Assembly: GCF_008728515.1 (NCBI RefSeq)
Contig: NW_022161823.1
Location: forward strand, 62,001-126,000
From: Papio anubis
Taxonomy: Eukaryota > Chordata > Mammalia > Primates > Cercopithecidae
Length of the DNA stretch: 64,000 nucleotides
Direction: 5' to 3'
The position numbers and the translations under genes are program-made. Under the pieces are notes generated by a model, which was not told where the DNA came from, did no database searches, and worked only from the letters and a program-made list of their open reading frames with translations. Of this stretch, positions 1 to 11,539 are shown in pieces. Positions within the stretch are counted from its first letter, which is position 1. The number at the start of each line of letters is the position of its first letter.

Positions 1-90
1 AGGAAACAGGGCCCCTTCTCAAGAAATAAGAACAGGAATGGAGGCTGATTCTGAGTAGATGAAGATGGTGGATTAGCAGACAAAAGATTT

Positions 91-388
91 CTTTTTTTTT
101 TTTTTTTTTGAGACACAGTCTTGCTCTGTTGCCCAGGCTGGAGTGCAGGGGCACGATCTTGCTCACTGCAACCTCCGCCTCCTGGATTCAGACAATTCTC
201 CTACCTCAGCCTCCTAAGTAGCTGGGACTACAGGTGTGTGCCACCACACCCGGTTAATTTTTTGTATTTTTAGTAGAGATGGGGTTTCACTGTATTAGCC
301 AGGATAATCTCAATCTCCTGACCTCATGATCCACTGGCCTTGGCCTCCCAAAGTGCTGGGATTACAGGTGTGAGCCACCACGCCCGGC
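91..388 (-). mobile_element. AluS/Y
   Basis: Full-length antisense Alu with poly-T at 91; gacaaaagattt flanks both ends as target duplication. Confidence 0.95.
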
Positions 389-1044
389 GACAAAAGATTT
401 TTAACAGCTATTATAACTATACTCAAAGGACATTAAAAAAAAAAAGTGGAAATTCTACAATTGAAAACTTTAATATCTCATAATGGAAAGGAGATAGCAA
501 GAGTCAGTAAGCATGAAGATGAATGAACCGAAATTGTCTAATTTGCAGAAGAGAGGAAAGAGAATATAGTTGCAGTGACCTGTGGGACCGTATCAAAAGG
601 ATACGTGCAGCTGCAATTCCAGAAGGCAAGAAGAGAGAAAATGAGCCAGGAAAAAATATTTGAAGAAATAATCGATGAAAATTCTCAAGTTTGGTGAAAG
701 ACATGAATGTACAGATTTAGGCTCAGGACACTTTTAGCAGGATAAATTCAAAGGAAATCATACCTTTCAATCATAATGCTGAAAACCAAAGATAAGGAGC
801 AAATCTTGAAAGCACCCACATGAAAACAATAATAATATATAAGGAAGAATGATTTGAATGTATCTTTTTCATCAGAAAAACATGGAGAACAAAAACCACT
901 GAAACATATTTAGGTGCTAAAAGAAAAAAAGGCTCACCCCAGAATTCTATACCCAGCAAAAAGATTCTTTGTACACAGAGGCAAAATAAAGACATTTCAG
1001 AAAAACAAAAGATAAGAATTTGTTAATAGAAAACTCATATGATG

Positions 1045-1346
1045 GGCTGGGCGCGGTGGCTCACACCTGTAATCCCCAGCACTTTGGGAGGCCGAGGCGG
1101 GCGGGTCACGAGGTCAGGAGATCGAGACCATCCTGGCTAACACGGTGAAACCCAGTCTCTACTAAAAATACAAAAAAATTAGCCGGGCATGTTGGTGGCC
1201 AGCTGTAGTCCCAGCTACTCGGGAGACTGAGGCAGAAGAATGGCGTGAACCCAGAAGGCAGAGCTTGCTGTGAGTCGAGATCGCGCCACAGATCACCCTA
1301 CTGCACTCCAGCCTGGGCAACAGAGCGAGACTCCATCTCAAAAAAA
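1045..1346 (+). mobile_element. AluY
   Basis: Full-length; duplication of about aaaactcata/aaaactcaca. A small insertion (gatcaccc) near 1290. Confidence 0.95.
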
Positions 1347-1682
1347 GAAAACTCACAGGATGATATTAAAGGAAGTCTTGTCAGAATGAAGGGAAATGAT
1401 ACTGGATCCACACTTGGATCTTCAGAAAGGAATAAAAAGCACCAGAAATGGTAAATATGTGGGCCAATATAAAAGCCTGTCTTTTTCTTATTACTTCTTT
1501 AAAAGACATGATTGTAGGAAAGTTGTAACACCGCCTTGTGGGGGTTTATGACACATACAGATGTAACTCATAAGACAACTGCAATATAAAGGATAGAAGA
1601 GGTGGGAAATGCACCTAAATGGTTTCAAAGTTTCTTCATTTTATATTAAGTGGTACAAAATTAATTCTAAAAAGACTGTGAG

Positions 1683-1834
1683 GGCCTGGCATGGTGGCTC
1701 ACGCCTGTAATACCAGCACTTTGGGAGGCCAAGGCAGGAGGACTGGACTGCTGGAGCCCAGGAATTCAAGACTAGCCTGGGCAATATGGCAAAACCCTGT
1801 CTCTACAAAAATTTTTAAAAATAAATAAATAAAA
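1683..1834 (+). mobile_element. Alu left monomer (FLAM-type)
   Basis: Single arm ending in an AAAT-rich tail; aaaaagac flanks. Confidence 0.85.
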
Positions 1835-2889
1835 AGACCTGTAAGAAGTTATGAATGTATGCTGTAATTTCTACAGTAATCACTGGAAAATAATTCAGAG
1901 GTACAGCTAAAAAATAAATAGGCAAATTAAAATAAAATTCTAAAAAAATATTTAATTCATTCAAAAAGAAGGCTGAATGAAAGTAAAAAATAGAGAAACA
2001 AAAAACAGAAGGGCAAAAGAAAAATAATAAAATGACAGTAAATTCAATCACATCAATGTTTAAATTCAACATGAATGGACTAAGTACTACAGCTACAAAG
2101 CCAGAGATTGTCACAATGGATAACAAAAGTATGCAGAACATCTTAATAAAGGCATTTTAAAAACTTGACTAAAGAGCATAAAACAAAACCTGAATCAAAG
2201 GTGACACACACTATATTCACTGTAAAGACTCTAACTTAAATTGTAAAAGTATCATTCTTCTCTCAGATTAATATAAAAATTTAGTGCAATTATAATTGTA
2301 AATCCTAAAAGGAAATTTTGAGAACTTGATGTAATACTAAAATTCAAACAAAGGAACAAATGTACCTAAAGTTTAAGATAATTTTGAGGGGATTAAACAA
2401 ACAGGGAAGATGACTTGCTTCTCAGATATTAAAATATATCCCTAAATCATAATAATTAAAATAGTTTGACAGTGGCCCAGAAAATTCACGTAACAATGAA
2501 AAAGGATATAGCTTAACAATGTGTTTATAAACTCTGACTATCATAAGTTAACATCTCAAGTCATTCAGAAAAATAAAGTATTAGTAAATAATGTAAAATT
2601 GGCTCACTATGGAGGTTTTCATTTTATACAACATGTAGGAATAAACTCAAAGATCGACTAATGGTCTAAATTTGACAGCTAAAACTAGAAAGCTAATAGA
2701 AAAAGTAGGTGAGTAACTTTGTGACTTTAAGGTACAGAAGAATTTATATCAGAACTAAAGATTTCAGGTTTACTCTAAACATAGTAGACTACCGCAGGCA
2801 AAGTTAAAAGGCAATCAATAAAAGAGACATATATATAAAGTTTGTTACCAAAAAGAATTAATATTTAAAACACTTAAGAAATTACTGCA

Positions 2890-3173
2890 GGCCAGGCGCG
2901 GTGGCTCATGCCTGTAATCCCAGCACTTTGGGAGGCCGAGGCGGGCGGATCACAAGGTCAGGAGATCGAGACCACAGTGAAACCCCGTCTCTACTAAAAA
3001 TACAAAAAATTAGCCGGGCGCGGTGGCGCGCACCTGTAGTCCTAGCTACTCAGGAGGCTGAGGCAGGAGAATGGCGTGAACCCGGGAGGCGGAGCTTGCA
3101 GTGAGCCGAGATCGCGCCACTGCACTTCAGCCTGGGTGACAGAGCGAGACTCTGTCTCAAAAAAAAAAAAAGA
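2890..3173 (+). mobile_element. AluY
   Basis: Lacks the stretch catcctggctaacacg near 2973; flanked by gaaattactgca. Confidence 0.95.
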
Positions 3174-3923
3174 GAGAAATTACTGCAAAATAGCAGGTAA
3201 AATACAGTAAACCATATTAAAAAAAGAAAAACTGGCCAAAGGATATGGACAGAAAATTCATAAAAGGGCAAACCTGAAGCAGGGTCACCACACTGCACAA
3301 CTCTAGGGGACAATATCCATGTGAAAATAGTGCCCTGGAGGTGTGCAGTTCTCCAGGGCATGGTTTGTGCAGTGACCATGTTGACTGGCTGTCATATAAA
3401 TAATGCTCAGCCTCACTAGTAATCAGGAAAATACAAATTAAAGCAAAAAGATACTACTGGGTACCTATCAGATTGATAGAATTAAAGAAACAATTAATGT
3501 GGGAAAGAAGTATAAAGCATAATATGGTACATAGAACAATGAATACAGAGGTAGGTAAATATTAATAAACGAACAGAAGGAGAACCAGAAGGCTACCTGT
3601 TAAATACAAGAGTGGGTGCCTATGTAAAGAATAAAGAATAGAAAAAGAATAGAACTGTACAGGCTACATGGAGAAAACAATGTGGGCCTTGAATAGGTCA
3701 ACAATGACAATATGCCATAAACTGGAGTCTGAGTTACTCAATTTTGTATACCCAATATTAAAAGAAAGATATAACAGAAATATCAGATAATTCTAGAAAA
3801 TGCAAACTAATTTATAGTGACAAAAGCAGATCAGTAGTCTCTTGAGGAGGTGGGGGGTAGGAAGAAGGAATTCCAAAAAGGCATGAGGAAACTCTTGGGG
3901 GTAACTGATATGTTCATTATCTT

Positions 3924-4092
3924 TTTCATTTTTAAATTTTTTAAGAGATAGGGTCTTGCTCAGTAGTCCAGGCTGGAGTGCAATGGCACAACCACAGCTC
4001 ATTGCAACCTCGAACTCCTGGCCTCAAGCAATCCTCCCTCCTGGGCCTCCCAAAGTGCTGGAATTACAAGCATGAGCTACCATGCCTGGCCC
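3924..4092 (-). mobile_element. Alu monomer (FLAM/AluJ)
   Basis: Antisense single arm, flanked by gttcattatctt on both sides. Confidence 0.85.
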
Positions 4093-4227
4093 GTTCATTA
4101 TCTTAACTGATTTCTCAGTTGTATACATGTGAAAAGTTACCAAAACACACATTTTAAACAACATAGTTTATTGAATAGCAATTATACATCAAATAAACTG
4201 TTAAGATTGCATAAAAAACACACGAGA

Positions 4228-4534
4228 GGCCAAGCGTGGTGGTTCATGCCTGTAATCCCAGAACACTGGGAGGCTGTGGTAGGAGGATTGCTTGAGGCCA
4301 AGAGTTTGAGACCAGCTTGGGCAACAGAGTAAGACCTTGTCTCTACAAAAAAAAAAAGTTTTAATTAACCAGGCATGGTGGCACACGGCTGTAGTCCCAG
4401 CTACTAGGGAAGCTGAGGTGGGAGGATCACCTGAGTCCAGGAGTTCGAAGTTTCAATGAGGTATGATTGTGCCACTGCACTGGAGCCTGAGTGACAAAGC
4501 GAGAACCTGTCTCAAACTAAACAAACAAACAAGA
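4228..4534 (+). mobile_element. AluJ
   Basis: Diverged full-length Alu with AAAC-rich tail. Confidence 0.9.
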
Positions 4535-4667
4535 ACTGCCAGATATTAATTTAAATAAATAATATATACCATATGACAAAACCTACAGCATCTACTAATG
4601 TACTTCTATTAGATCTAATTAAACATTCTTAATTCAGCAAATAATTAGAGCTTTTTACATAAATTAC

Positions 4668-4770
4668 CTGTGTTTGTCCTCTTTGAAATAATGCTGATCC
4701 ATGAAGGGTTTTAAACGTATCTACCTCACAACTTATATTCCTAAGTGAAGTCAAATCCCGACCATCACAC
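4668..4770 (-). CDS. PNPT1: PNPT1 exon 13, residues 358-392
   Basis: Encodes RCDGRDLTSLRNISCEVDTF and then KTLHGSALFQRGQTQ. The RCDGRD start is the conserved opening of the second, catalytic RNase PH domain, and GSALFQRGQTQ is its next conserved strand. Acceptor CTATAG|G and donor CAG|GTAATT. I see no sequence encoding the expected next residues (VLCTVTFDSLE) between here and position 1, so exon 14 is outside the window. Confidence 0.97.
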
Positions 4771-4844
4771 CTATAGTGATACAGGAAATAAATACATGAA
4801 GTCATACTGGAAATCAGATAAATCACACGTGTTTATTTCTGCCA

Positions 4845-5345
4845 GGAAATTCTCAGTCTCAGTTGCGTATCATAATCCCCTGTGGAACTTTAAAAAATAA
4901 TAGATACTTGAGCACTATCCTGAATATCACTGAATCAGAACGTCTGAAGTTGAACCTATATTACTGTGTTGTTAAAAAGCTCTATAGGTAGGCCAGGTGC
5001 GGTGGCTCATGCCTGTAAACCCAGCACTTTGGGAGGCCGAGGCAGGCAGATCATGAGGTCAGGAGATCGAGACCATCCTGGCTAACACAGTGAAACCCCG
5101 TCTTTACTAAAAATACAAAAAAGTAGCTGGGCGTGGTGGTGGGTACCTGTAGTCCCAGCTACTTGGGAGGCTGAGCGGGGAGAATGGCGTGAACCCGGGA
5201 GGTGGAGCTTGCAGTGGGCCGAGATTGCGCCACCGCACTCAGCCTGGGCGACAGAGCGAGACTCAGTCTCAAAAAAAAAAAAAAAAAAAAAAAAGTGCTC
5301 TACAGGGAATCCTGAAGTGCAGTCAGGGCTGGCAAGCACTGCTTT
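4845..5345 (+). mobile_element. MER5-like hAT fragment split by AluY
   Basis: Diverged MER5-type sequence about 4855-4975 and a short tail after the Alu at 4991-5294. It lies in PNPT1 intron 12. Confidence 0.4.
4991..5294 (+). mobile_element. AluY
   Basis: Near-intact, 24-base A tail, in PNPT1 intron 12, 248 nt from exon 12. Confidence 0.95.
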
Positions 5346-5542
5346 ACACACAAGGCCCAAGACAGATGGTCACATATCTATGTATCTTCTTTCTTCAACA
5401 GGTGTCCATTTATATAGCAAATATTATAATTCTTTACTGTTCACTTGAAAAAAAACAAACTTTCTTTGATCAAGTTTCTATTTTCAAGGCAACTTGCAGA
5501 GACAGTGCATACTTAAATTTCAACAAAAAAGGGTATGTTTAC

Positions 5543-5639
5543 CTTTTGTATTCATTCAAAATAATACTTCTAAAAACTTCCTTTGCAACAACATTGAAGG
5601 ATTCTATTATTTCATATGGATCGGCCTCCGGAAATTTTT
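5543..5639 (-). CDS. PNPT1: PNPT1 exon 12, residues 326-357 plus 2 nt
   Basis: Encodes EKFPEADPYEIIESFNVVAK and then EVFRSIILNEYK, the end of the helical domain and the lead into the second RNase PH module. Acceptor CTATAG|AA and donor AAAAG|GTAAAC. A plus-strand Alu (4991-5294) and a minus-strand Alu (5866-6169) lie about 230-250 nt on either side. Confidence 0.97.
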
Positions 5640-5865
5640 CTATAGAAAAAAGACAAACCAAGACAAAGTTTTTTACTTTTTAGGAGATAGGATTTCTCTA
5701 AAGGTCATAGCACAAAATCAACTAACTACAGGAATCAACCAAGGGAGATGACTCTGAACATGTAGTCCTCAGGCAAACAAAGTAGATAAATGTTCTCAAG
5801 CAACTGTGACATATCAAGTACCAAGTACCACAATGGTGTTGTTATCGAGAACTTAATTTTCTTTC

Positions 5866-6169
5866 TTTTTTTTTTTTTTTTTTTTGGAGACAAAGTCTCG
5901 CTCTGTTGCCCAGGTTGGAGTGCAATGGCGCAATCTTGGCTCACTGCAACCTCTGTCTCCTGGGTTCAAGCAATTCTCCTGCCTTAGCCTCCTGAGTAGC
6001 TGGAACTACAGGCGTGTGCCACCATATCCGGCTAATTTTTTGTATTTTAGTGGAGACGGGGTATTACCATGTTGCCCAGGCTGCTCTTGTAACTCCTGAA
6101 GTCAGGCAATCTGCCTGCCTCGGCCTCCCTAAGTGCTAGGATTACAGGCGTGAGCCACTGCGCCCAGCC
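5866..6169 (-). mobile_element. AluS
   Basis: Full-length antisense Alu, sense to PNPT1 transcription, 226 nt upstream of exon 12. Confidence 0.95.
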
Positions 6170-6237
6170 CATCAGTTCCCTTTTCTATTATGTTACCAGA
6201 AGAATCCAGCCAACCTTTATGGAAAGGTCTGACAGTC

Positions 6238-6550
6238 TTTTTTTGTTTTTTTTTGGAAACGGAGTTTTGCTCTTGTTGCCCATGCTAAAGTGCAATGGCA
6301 TGATCTCAGCTCACCGCAACCTTCGCCTCCTGGGTTCAAGCAATTCTCCTGCCTCAGCCTCCCTAGTAGCTGGGATTACAGGCATGTGCCAACACACCCA
6401 GCTAATTTTTGTATTTTTAGTAGAGACTGGGTTTCTCCATGTTGGTCAGGCTGGCCTTCAGGCTAGGCTCAAACTCCTGACCTCAGATGATCCGCCTGCC
6501 TTGGCCTCCCAAAGTGCTGGGATTACAGGCGTGAGCCATTGCGCCTGGCC
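6238..6550 (-). mobile_element. AluS
   Basis: Full-length with a small internal duplication (ggctggccttcaggctagg); tctgacagt-type flanks. Confidence 0.95.
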
Positions 6551-6654
6551 TAACTGACAGTTTTAAGAGTAGTCACCCTCACTCTTTTGCCTTTAATCTA
6601 AATCTGCAAATTGGGGAACAATTTAAAAAATATATTATAAATCCCTACAGACTG

Positions 6655-6950
6655 TTTTCTATCTAATATTTGTCAAATGCTTTCATGAGCCAGGCACTTT
6701 ATTGGTTTTTTAATACTTTTAACTTTCATAATAACTTATGAAATAAATTTTATTATTCCCATTCTACAGAAGAAAAAACTGAAGCTTAAAGGGGTGGAGT
6801 GCTGCGTAAGAGATAACCAGACTTTAAAAAAAAAAACATAAATAAAAAATAAAGAGGTGGAGTAAACTGCCTGAGACCACACAGATAGTAACTGATACAG
6901 CTGTGACCTGAATACAGATCTGTCAGCCTCAAAGGTTTATGGTTTTATTT
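6655..6950 (-). mobile_element. MIR, antisense
   Basis: gagccaggcactttattgg, tattattcccattctacag and ccacacagatagtaactg are MIR core phrases in antisense. In PNPT1 intron 11. Confidence 0.75.
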
Positions 6951-7414
6951 TATTTTATTTTTAGCTTAGGGTTTAGATGTTAAGCTACTCTACCCTATCA
7001 ATTACTTTATGCCAAGTTTTAAGTACTGTTCTCTCATGTGTATGGTTTATTAAATATAACTTCAAAGTAACCAAAACATAAGAAATGATCACAGAAAGAT
7101 ATATTAGTATCGTATCTTCCTCAGATAAGAATAATTTTTAATATTAGACTTTAATATCTTTTCTGCTTTAACTGAGTTGTACTTAGAAAAGAGAACAATC
7201 ACTACCAAAACATTTAAAATATCCTATCAACCCAGAGGGTCGGGAAGCTATTCTACTATGTATAATACAAACAAAAAGTCATTTTTCTTTTAAAATAAGA
7301 CAGTATTTGCTATAAAATTTCTTTCTTAACAACTAGGATGAAATGTAGTGAGAAAGGACTAAACTTATTCAATGACAATTACAATTAATGGCCTTAATAT
7401 CAATGCCAACAGCA

Positions 7415-7714
7415 TTTTTTTTTTTTCTTTTTTTGAGATGGAGTCTTGCTCTATTGCCCAGGCTGGAGTGCAGTGGCGATCTCAGCTCACTACAACTTCT
7501 GCCTAACAGGTTCAAGTGATTCTCATGCCTCAGCCTCCCGAGTAGCTGGGATTACAGGCGCCTGCCACCATGCCTGCCTAATTTTTGTATTTTTGGTAGA
7601 GATGGGGTTTCACCATATTGGCCAGGCTGGTCTTGAACTCCTGACCTCAAGTGATCCACCTGCTTTGGCCTCCCAAAGTGCTGGGATTACAAGCATGAGC
7701 CACCACACCTGGCC
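7415..7714 (-). mobile_element. AluS
   Basis: Full-length antisense Alu in PNPT1 intron 11. Confidence 0.95.
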
Positions 7715-7918
7715 AGTTTTTTATCTTAAAATAAATATTCATGTGAAAGTATATTTGTCTATTAGAAAAATTAACAAAAACTATGTCATACTTCATTTAT
7801 ATTCCATTTGTGTTAGGTTGATATTATGCAGTAAGATCCTTTGCTTAATAATTTCTGGAGAGCTAAATTACCTAAGTTCTGTATCCTATGATTCCACTAG
7901 GTATTAAGAATAAGAATA

Positions 7919-8050
7919 GCATCAGTTAACATTTATTGAACACTTACTGTGTGCCAGGCACAGATGTAAATGATTCACTCATTTAATCCCCATAAACCAG
8001 GTATTATTAACACTGCAATTTCACAGATCAAGAACTCAATAATTTTAAAG
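7919..8050 (-). mobile_element. MIR, antisense
   Basis: aacatttattgaacacttac and gtgtgccaggcacagatg, followed by the tttaatccccataa core. Confidence 0.8.
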
Positions 8051-8139
8051 AATATATTTGTGTTTTCAAATGACAAAATACCAGGTTACATTTCTTGTAT
8101 GATAAGAATTTGATTCAGAAAAGATCAGGAACATTCACA

Positions 8140-8285
8140 TTCAACATTTACTAGGTACCTACTCTGCATCAAATGTAGTGCTAGCCACATTTATAGAAGT
8201 TAATTTAGCAGTAACCCTGTGACATATCATTATTGCAAGTTTACTGAAAATAAAGCTGAGAAGCAATGAGAGTAACATTTATTTG
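8140..8285 (-). mobile_element. MIR, antisense, diverged
   Basis: acatttactaggtacctact and agtaaccctgtgacatatca follow the MIR pattern. Confidence 0.5.
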
Positions 8286-8374
8286 AGATCTTCAACCAAA
8301 GTTTTTAAAAAAGTCTATTATTTCTTTCAACACTTTTAAAATTAAAAAATACATAGTAATAGCGGTTCTGTGCA

Positions 8375-8560
8375 AAGGGGACTTTCTCTTTCCCTGAAAC
8401 AGCTCGGGGAGGCTTTGGAGAAGAGGTGGCATTTGAACCTTGAGTTAGAAGAAGACCACCTGCTATGAGAGAGCATTCCAGGTCTAGGGAACAGCAGCTG
8501 TAAAGTTCAAAGTCCTTTGAAGTCTTCTTTTCCTACGGATGTGATGCCTTTCCTCTTTGA
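8375..8560 (+). mobile_element. L2-like fragment
   Basis: gaggtggcatttgaacctt and agagagcattccaggtctag with aacagcagctg match the L2 pattern. Confidence 0.55.
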
Positions 8561-8647
8561 TGTTTAATCCCAAGAAGCAAGAGTCAGGCCACGTCTTATT
8601 AAAGCTGCCCTCAGCAAAAAAACAAAATAAAATAAAATGAAATTTAC

Positions 8648-8705
8648 CTTTTAGTTGTTCCTCTGTATCTAATCTTATTTTGTTAATAGCTTCATCTCTG
8701 GAAAC
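8648..8705 (-). CDS. PNPT1: PNPT1 exon 11, residues 307-325 plus 1 nt
   Basis: Encodes VSRDEAINKIRLDTEEQLK, a charged helix of the linker domain. Acceptor CTTTTAG|GTT and donor AAAAG|GTAAAT. Confidence 0.96.
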
Positions 8706-8927
8706 CTAAAAGAAAGTTGAGGTTCAGTTATTACATATACATGATATTTAACATTTCTATTTTCTAATTATTATACAATGAACACATTGTGAATTACTCA
8801 GATTTATCTAACTATAATATTCTTTAAAACACTGGAATTGGTTATTGATTTATGACAAATATTACCTGTTAATTCATTCAAATACATTTGTGCACTCCCC
8901 TAAAACTTATACTAAAAAGAAAAGAAC

Positions 8928-9183
8928 TTTGGGTGGCCAAAGTGGGCAGATCACTTGAGGCCAGGAGTTCGAGACCAGCCTGGCCAACATGGTGAAACCT
9001 TGTCTCTACTAAAAATACAGAAGATAGCTGGGTGTGGTGGCGTGCACCTGCAATCCCAGCTACTTGGGAGGCTGAGGCAGAAGAATCGCTGGAAGGCGAA
9101 AGTTGCAGTGAGCTGAGATCATACCACTGCACTCCAGCCTGGGAGATAGAGAGAGACTGTCTCAAAAACAAAACAAAACAAAA
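8928..9183 (+). mobile_element. AluS, 5'-truncated
   Basis: Lacks about the first 40 bases and starts at ctttgggtggcc; AAAAC-rich tail. In intron 10. Confidence 0.9.
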
Positions 9184-9327
9184 GAATGGAGAAACAATTA
9201 GGCTTTTGTTAGCTTTTTGTTTAGAGATTTTTAATAAAAATAGGACTAACATTCATAAAATTACATGAGTTATGACAAAAATGTATTCCTAGGGCAATTA
9301 TAGAAGACACAACTCGGGTATACCTAC

Positions 9328-9379
9328 TTTTTCATGTTCGTAATCTGTAAAAACTGCATAGAGTCTCTCCATAGCGAGT
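9328..9379 (-). CDS. PNPT1: PNPT1 exon 10, residues 289-306
   Basis: Encodes KLAMERLYAVFTDYEHEK in the alpha-helical linker domain. Acceptor AAATAG|A and donor AAA|GTAGGT, a donor with A at the last exon base. Confidence 0.96.
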
Positions 9380-9794
9380 CTATTTAAGCACAAAATAAAT
9401 GTTAGCATAATAATATTTGGAAACATGAGGCAGTTTCTATTATAAACAAAACTGAAATATTTAATAATCAGCTAAAACTTTAATAAATACTTCAGAAAGA
9501 ATTAAAAATTTACATTGCTATTTATCATTGCTAATCTGTTTACTATTTACAGCACAGAACCCAAATTTCTTTCTCTCACCCTCTCAGGGGAAACCACATG
9601 TGGTATCCTGTTCTCTTCTTTTTAATTGTTCAACTAATTTCACCTTTCACATACTCTTTTTAACCTCTTCCTTTCTTCATTCTACCCATTTTGGCTCAAT
9701 TATCACAGGAAACTCTTTTGCTAGGAAGAGTTAATTTAATTTCTGACTGATGGCTGTGCAACTGACATTAAGGGAAAGTTTTAACCTTTTCAAT

Positions 9795-9900
9795 TTTTTC
9801 AAATAAAATAATTTTTCAGTGATTCATTTACATTTACTGAGTGTCTGCCTAATGTTCTAAGCACTGGGCATGTAACAGTGATTACATCTGATTTCTCTTT
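9795..9900 (-). mobile_element. MIR/L2 relic
   Basis: acatttactgagtgtctgcc and ctaagcactgggcatgtaac are typical. Confidence 0.45.
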
Positions 9901-10220
9901 GAGAATTCCAACAGCTTCCTTAGATATTCAAGTATCTTATTTATTTTCTTTTTCCCAGACATGGAGAGATGTGGTGATCACCTGAATCTTGACCAATAAA
10001 CACCCTCTTTCGTTTGAGATTCAAAGTTAGGCCTTACAAGTGTGATGTGGGCTTATCCTTTTTAAGGGAGTAAACAGATATTTATGAGAATGACTCTTAA
10101 AACAGAAAAGTGCTATTTACGAAGTAATGGATGGGCAGTGCTTCCATGGGAAGTTTCTCTCCCACGAGGAAATTAAATCTGATGACAATTTCATATTTTC
10201 ATTTGCACAGATGTTCTTAC

Positions 10221-10407
10221 TTATGAGTATGTTTCACAATCTCTGGCAAAGGGGTAAATAACTTCTGAGGCGTCCTCTTGGTAACACCAATTTCTTTTAC
10301 CAACTGCTGAATGCCCTGAATTATTTGCTGGGTATATTTCACTCCCACTTTGATAGCATGGCAAAAGTCCTGCTGTAAAATGTTCTCTGCAGAGGCTTCC
10401 AACATGA
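10221..10407 (-). CDS. PNPT1: PNPT1 exon 9, residues 227-288 plus 2 nt
   Basis: The longest exon in the window. It begins VMLEASAENILQQDFCHAIK and includes a glutamine-rich helix, TQQIIQGIQQLV; this is the start of the alpha-helical linker domain between the two RNase PH modules. Acceptor AAATAG|TC and donor CATAA|GTAAGA. Intron 8 upstream is about 7.8 kb, the longest full intron seen. Confidence 0.97.
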
Positions 10408-10778
10408 CTATTTAAAGGAAAAAGAAAAAAAAAATGACTGCCATCAAAGTTCTTAGTAATATAACAGTTTCAAATACCATGACATGACATAAATATTGTG
10501 GATCAATTTTACTTCTTAGTGATAGATCCACCTTGATTTCTTTCCTCAGAATCAACATACTTCCAAAATGTAAGCAGCAGTAAATGAATAAAGACCCCTT
10601 GATATTCGTATTTAGGTTTATATTCTCCTTAAGTTTAAGGAGGGATTTCCCATAAAAAATGAAACAGAAGAAAAAAAATAAATTATGTATATATTTAAAA
10701 AATAAGATATTGAGCTATAAGTCACATAAGATAAAAATTAAATCTTTTAAAGTATACAAGTGCTTTTGTTTTTAATAC

Positions 10779-11073
10779 TTTTTTTTTTTTTTGAAACGGA
10801 GTCTTGCTCTGTCGCCCAGGATGGAGTGCAGTGGCGTGATCTCGGCTCACTGCCAGCTCTGCCTCCCGGATTCATGCCATTCTCCTGCCTCAGCCTCCCG
10901 AGTAGCTGGGACTACAGGCGCCCGTGACCACGCCCAGCTAATTTTTTGTATTTTTAGTTAGAGATGGGGTTTCACCATGTTAGCCAGGATGGTCTCGATC
11001 TCCTGACCTTGTGAACCACCCGCCTCGGCCTCCCAAAGTGCTGGGATTACAGGCGTGAGCCACCGCACCTGGC
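10779..11073 (-). mobile_element. AluY
   Basis: Full-length antisense Alu in intron 8. Confidence 0.95.
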
Positions 11074-11539
11074 AATACATATTTTAAATAAAATGTAAAA
11101 ATACGCAACACAATAGGAATCTAATAAATATTTCCTGTTTAATAATTAATTGTCACATCGTCTAATTCTTGCACAGATGGGGAAATCTTTGCAGTGATCC
11201 TGTTTCAAGTAAGCCAACTAAAGGACTGTAATGACCATCATAAACAGATAGCTTTTATAACAATTAAACTCCTGTGTAATGCAGGTAGAAGTTAGGCTTC
11301 TAAAATCTACTATTCAGTTTCAGTTTTGCATTCCAGGAGGCTGACTAGCCTCCTGCCTACTTGTGTGTCAGTTCTGGTGTCTCTCAACTTGTACAAAGTC
11401 AAAGATCAGGCAAATGCATAGTTATCAACACATTTTATATATTTAACCACATCCTGTTGTCATTAAGATTTATTATCTAACTCATTACTTCTAAGGTTTC
11501 TAGGTTCAATTTATAATAGAATGAATGCCTCCACCCTCT
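11074..11539. other. Intron 8 unique sequence
   Basis: No gene, repeat or motif recognised; A/T-rich. The same holds for 10408-10778. Confidence 0.6.

Larger units (their letters stand above)
475..3560 (+). mobile_element. Old L1 (L1M/L1ME-type) fragment, interrupted by Alus
   Basis: Degenerate L1 sequence in sense on the plus strand. About 640-1010 resembles the end of ORF1, about 1380-2120 the inter-ORF region and start of ORF2, about 2400-2560 the late reverse-transcriptase region, and about 3390-3500 the end of ORF2. Alus at 1045, 1683 and 2890 split it. Frames are destroyed. It lies in PNPT1 intron 13, opposite to the gene. Confidence 0.7.

Noticed and set aside
1815..2141. 108-residue minus-strand hydrophobic frame
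   Set aside because: Antisense of an old L1 inter-ORF/ORF2 region; A/T-rich composition gives Phe/Ile/Leu runs.
1..4667. Search for PNPT1 exon 14
   Set aside because: No sequence encoding the expected residues after Gln392 was found; intron 13 continues to the left edge.
5189..5683. 164-residue plus-strand frame
   Set aside because: Starts in an Alu, passes its A tail and runs antisense through PNPT1 exon 12.
6150..7907. Plus-strand frames of 135 and 153 residues
   Set aside because: Antisense-Alu read-through.
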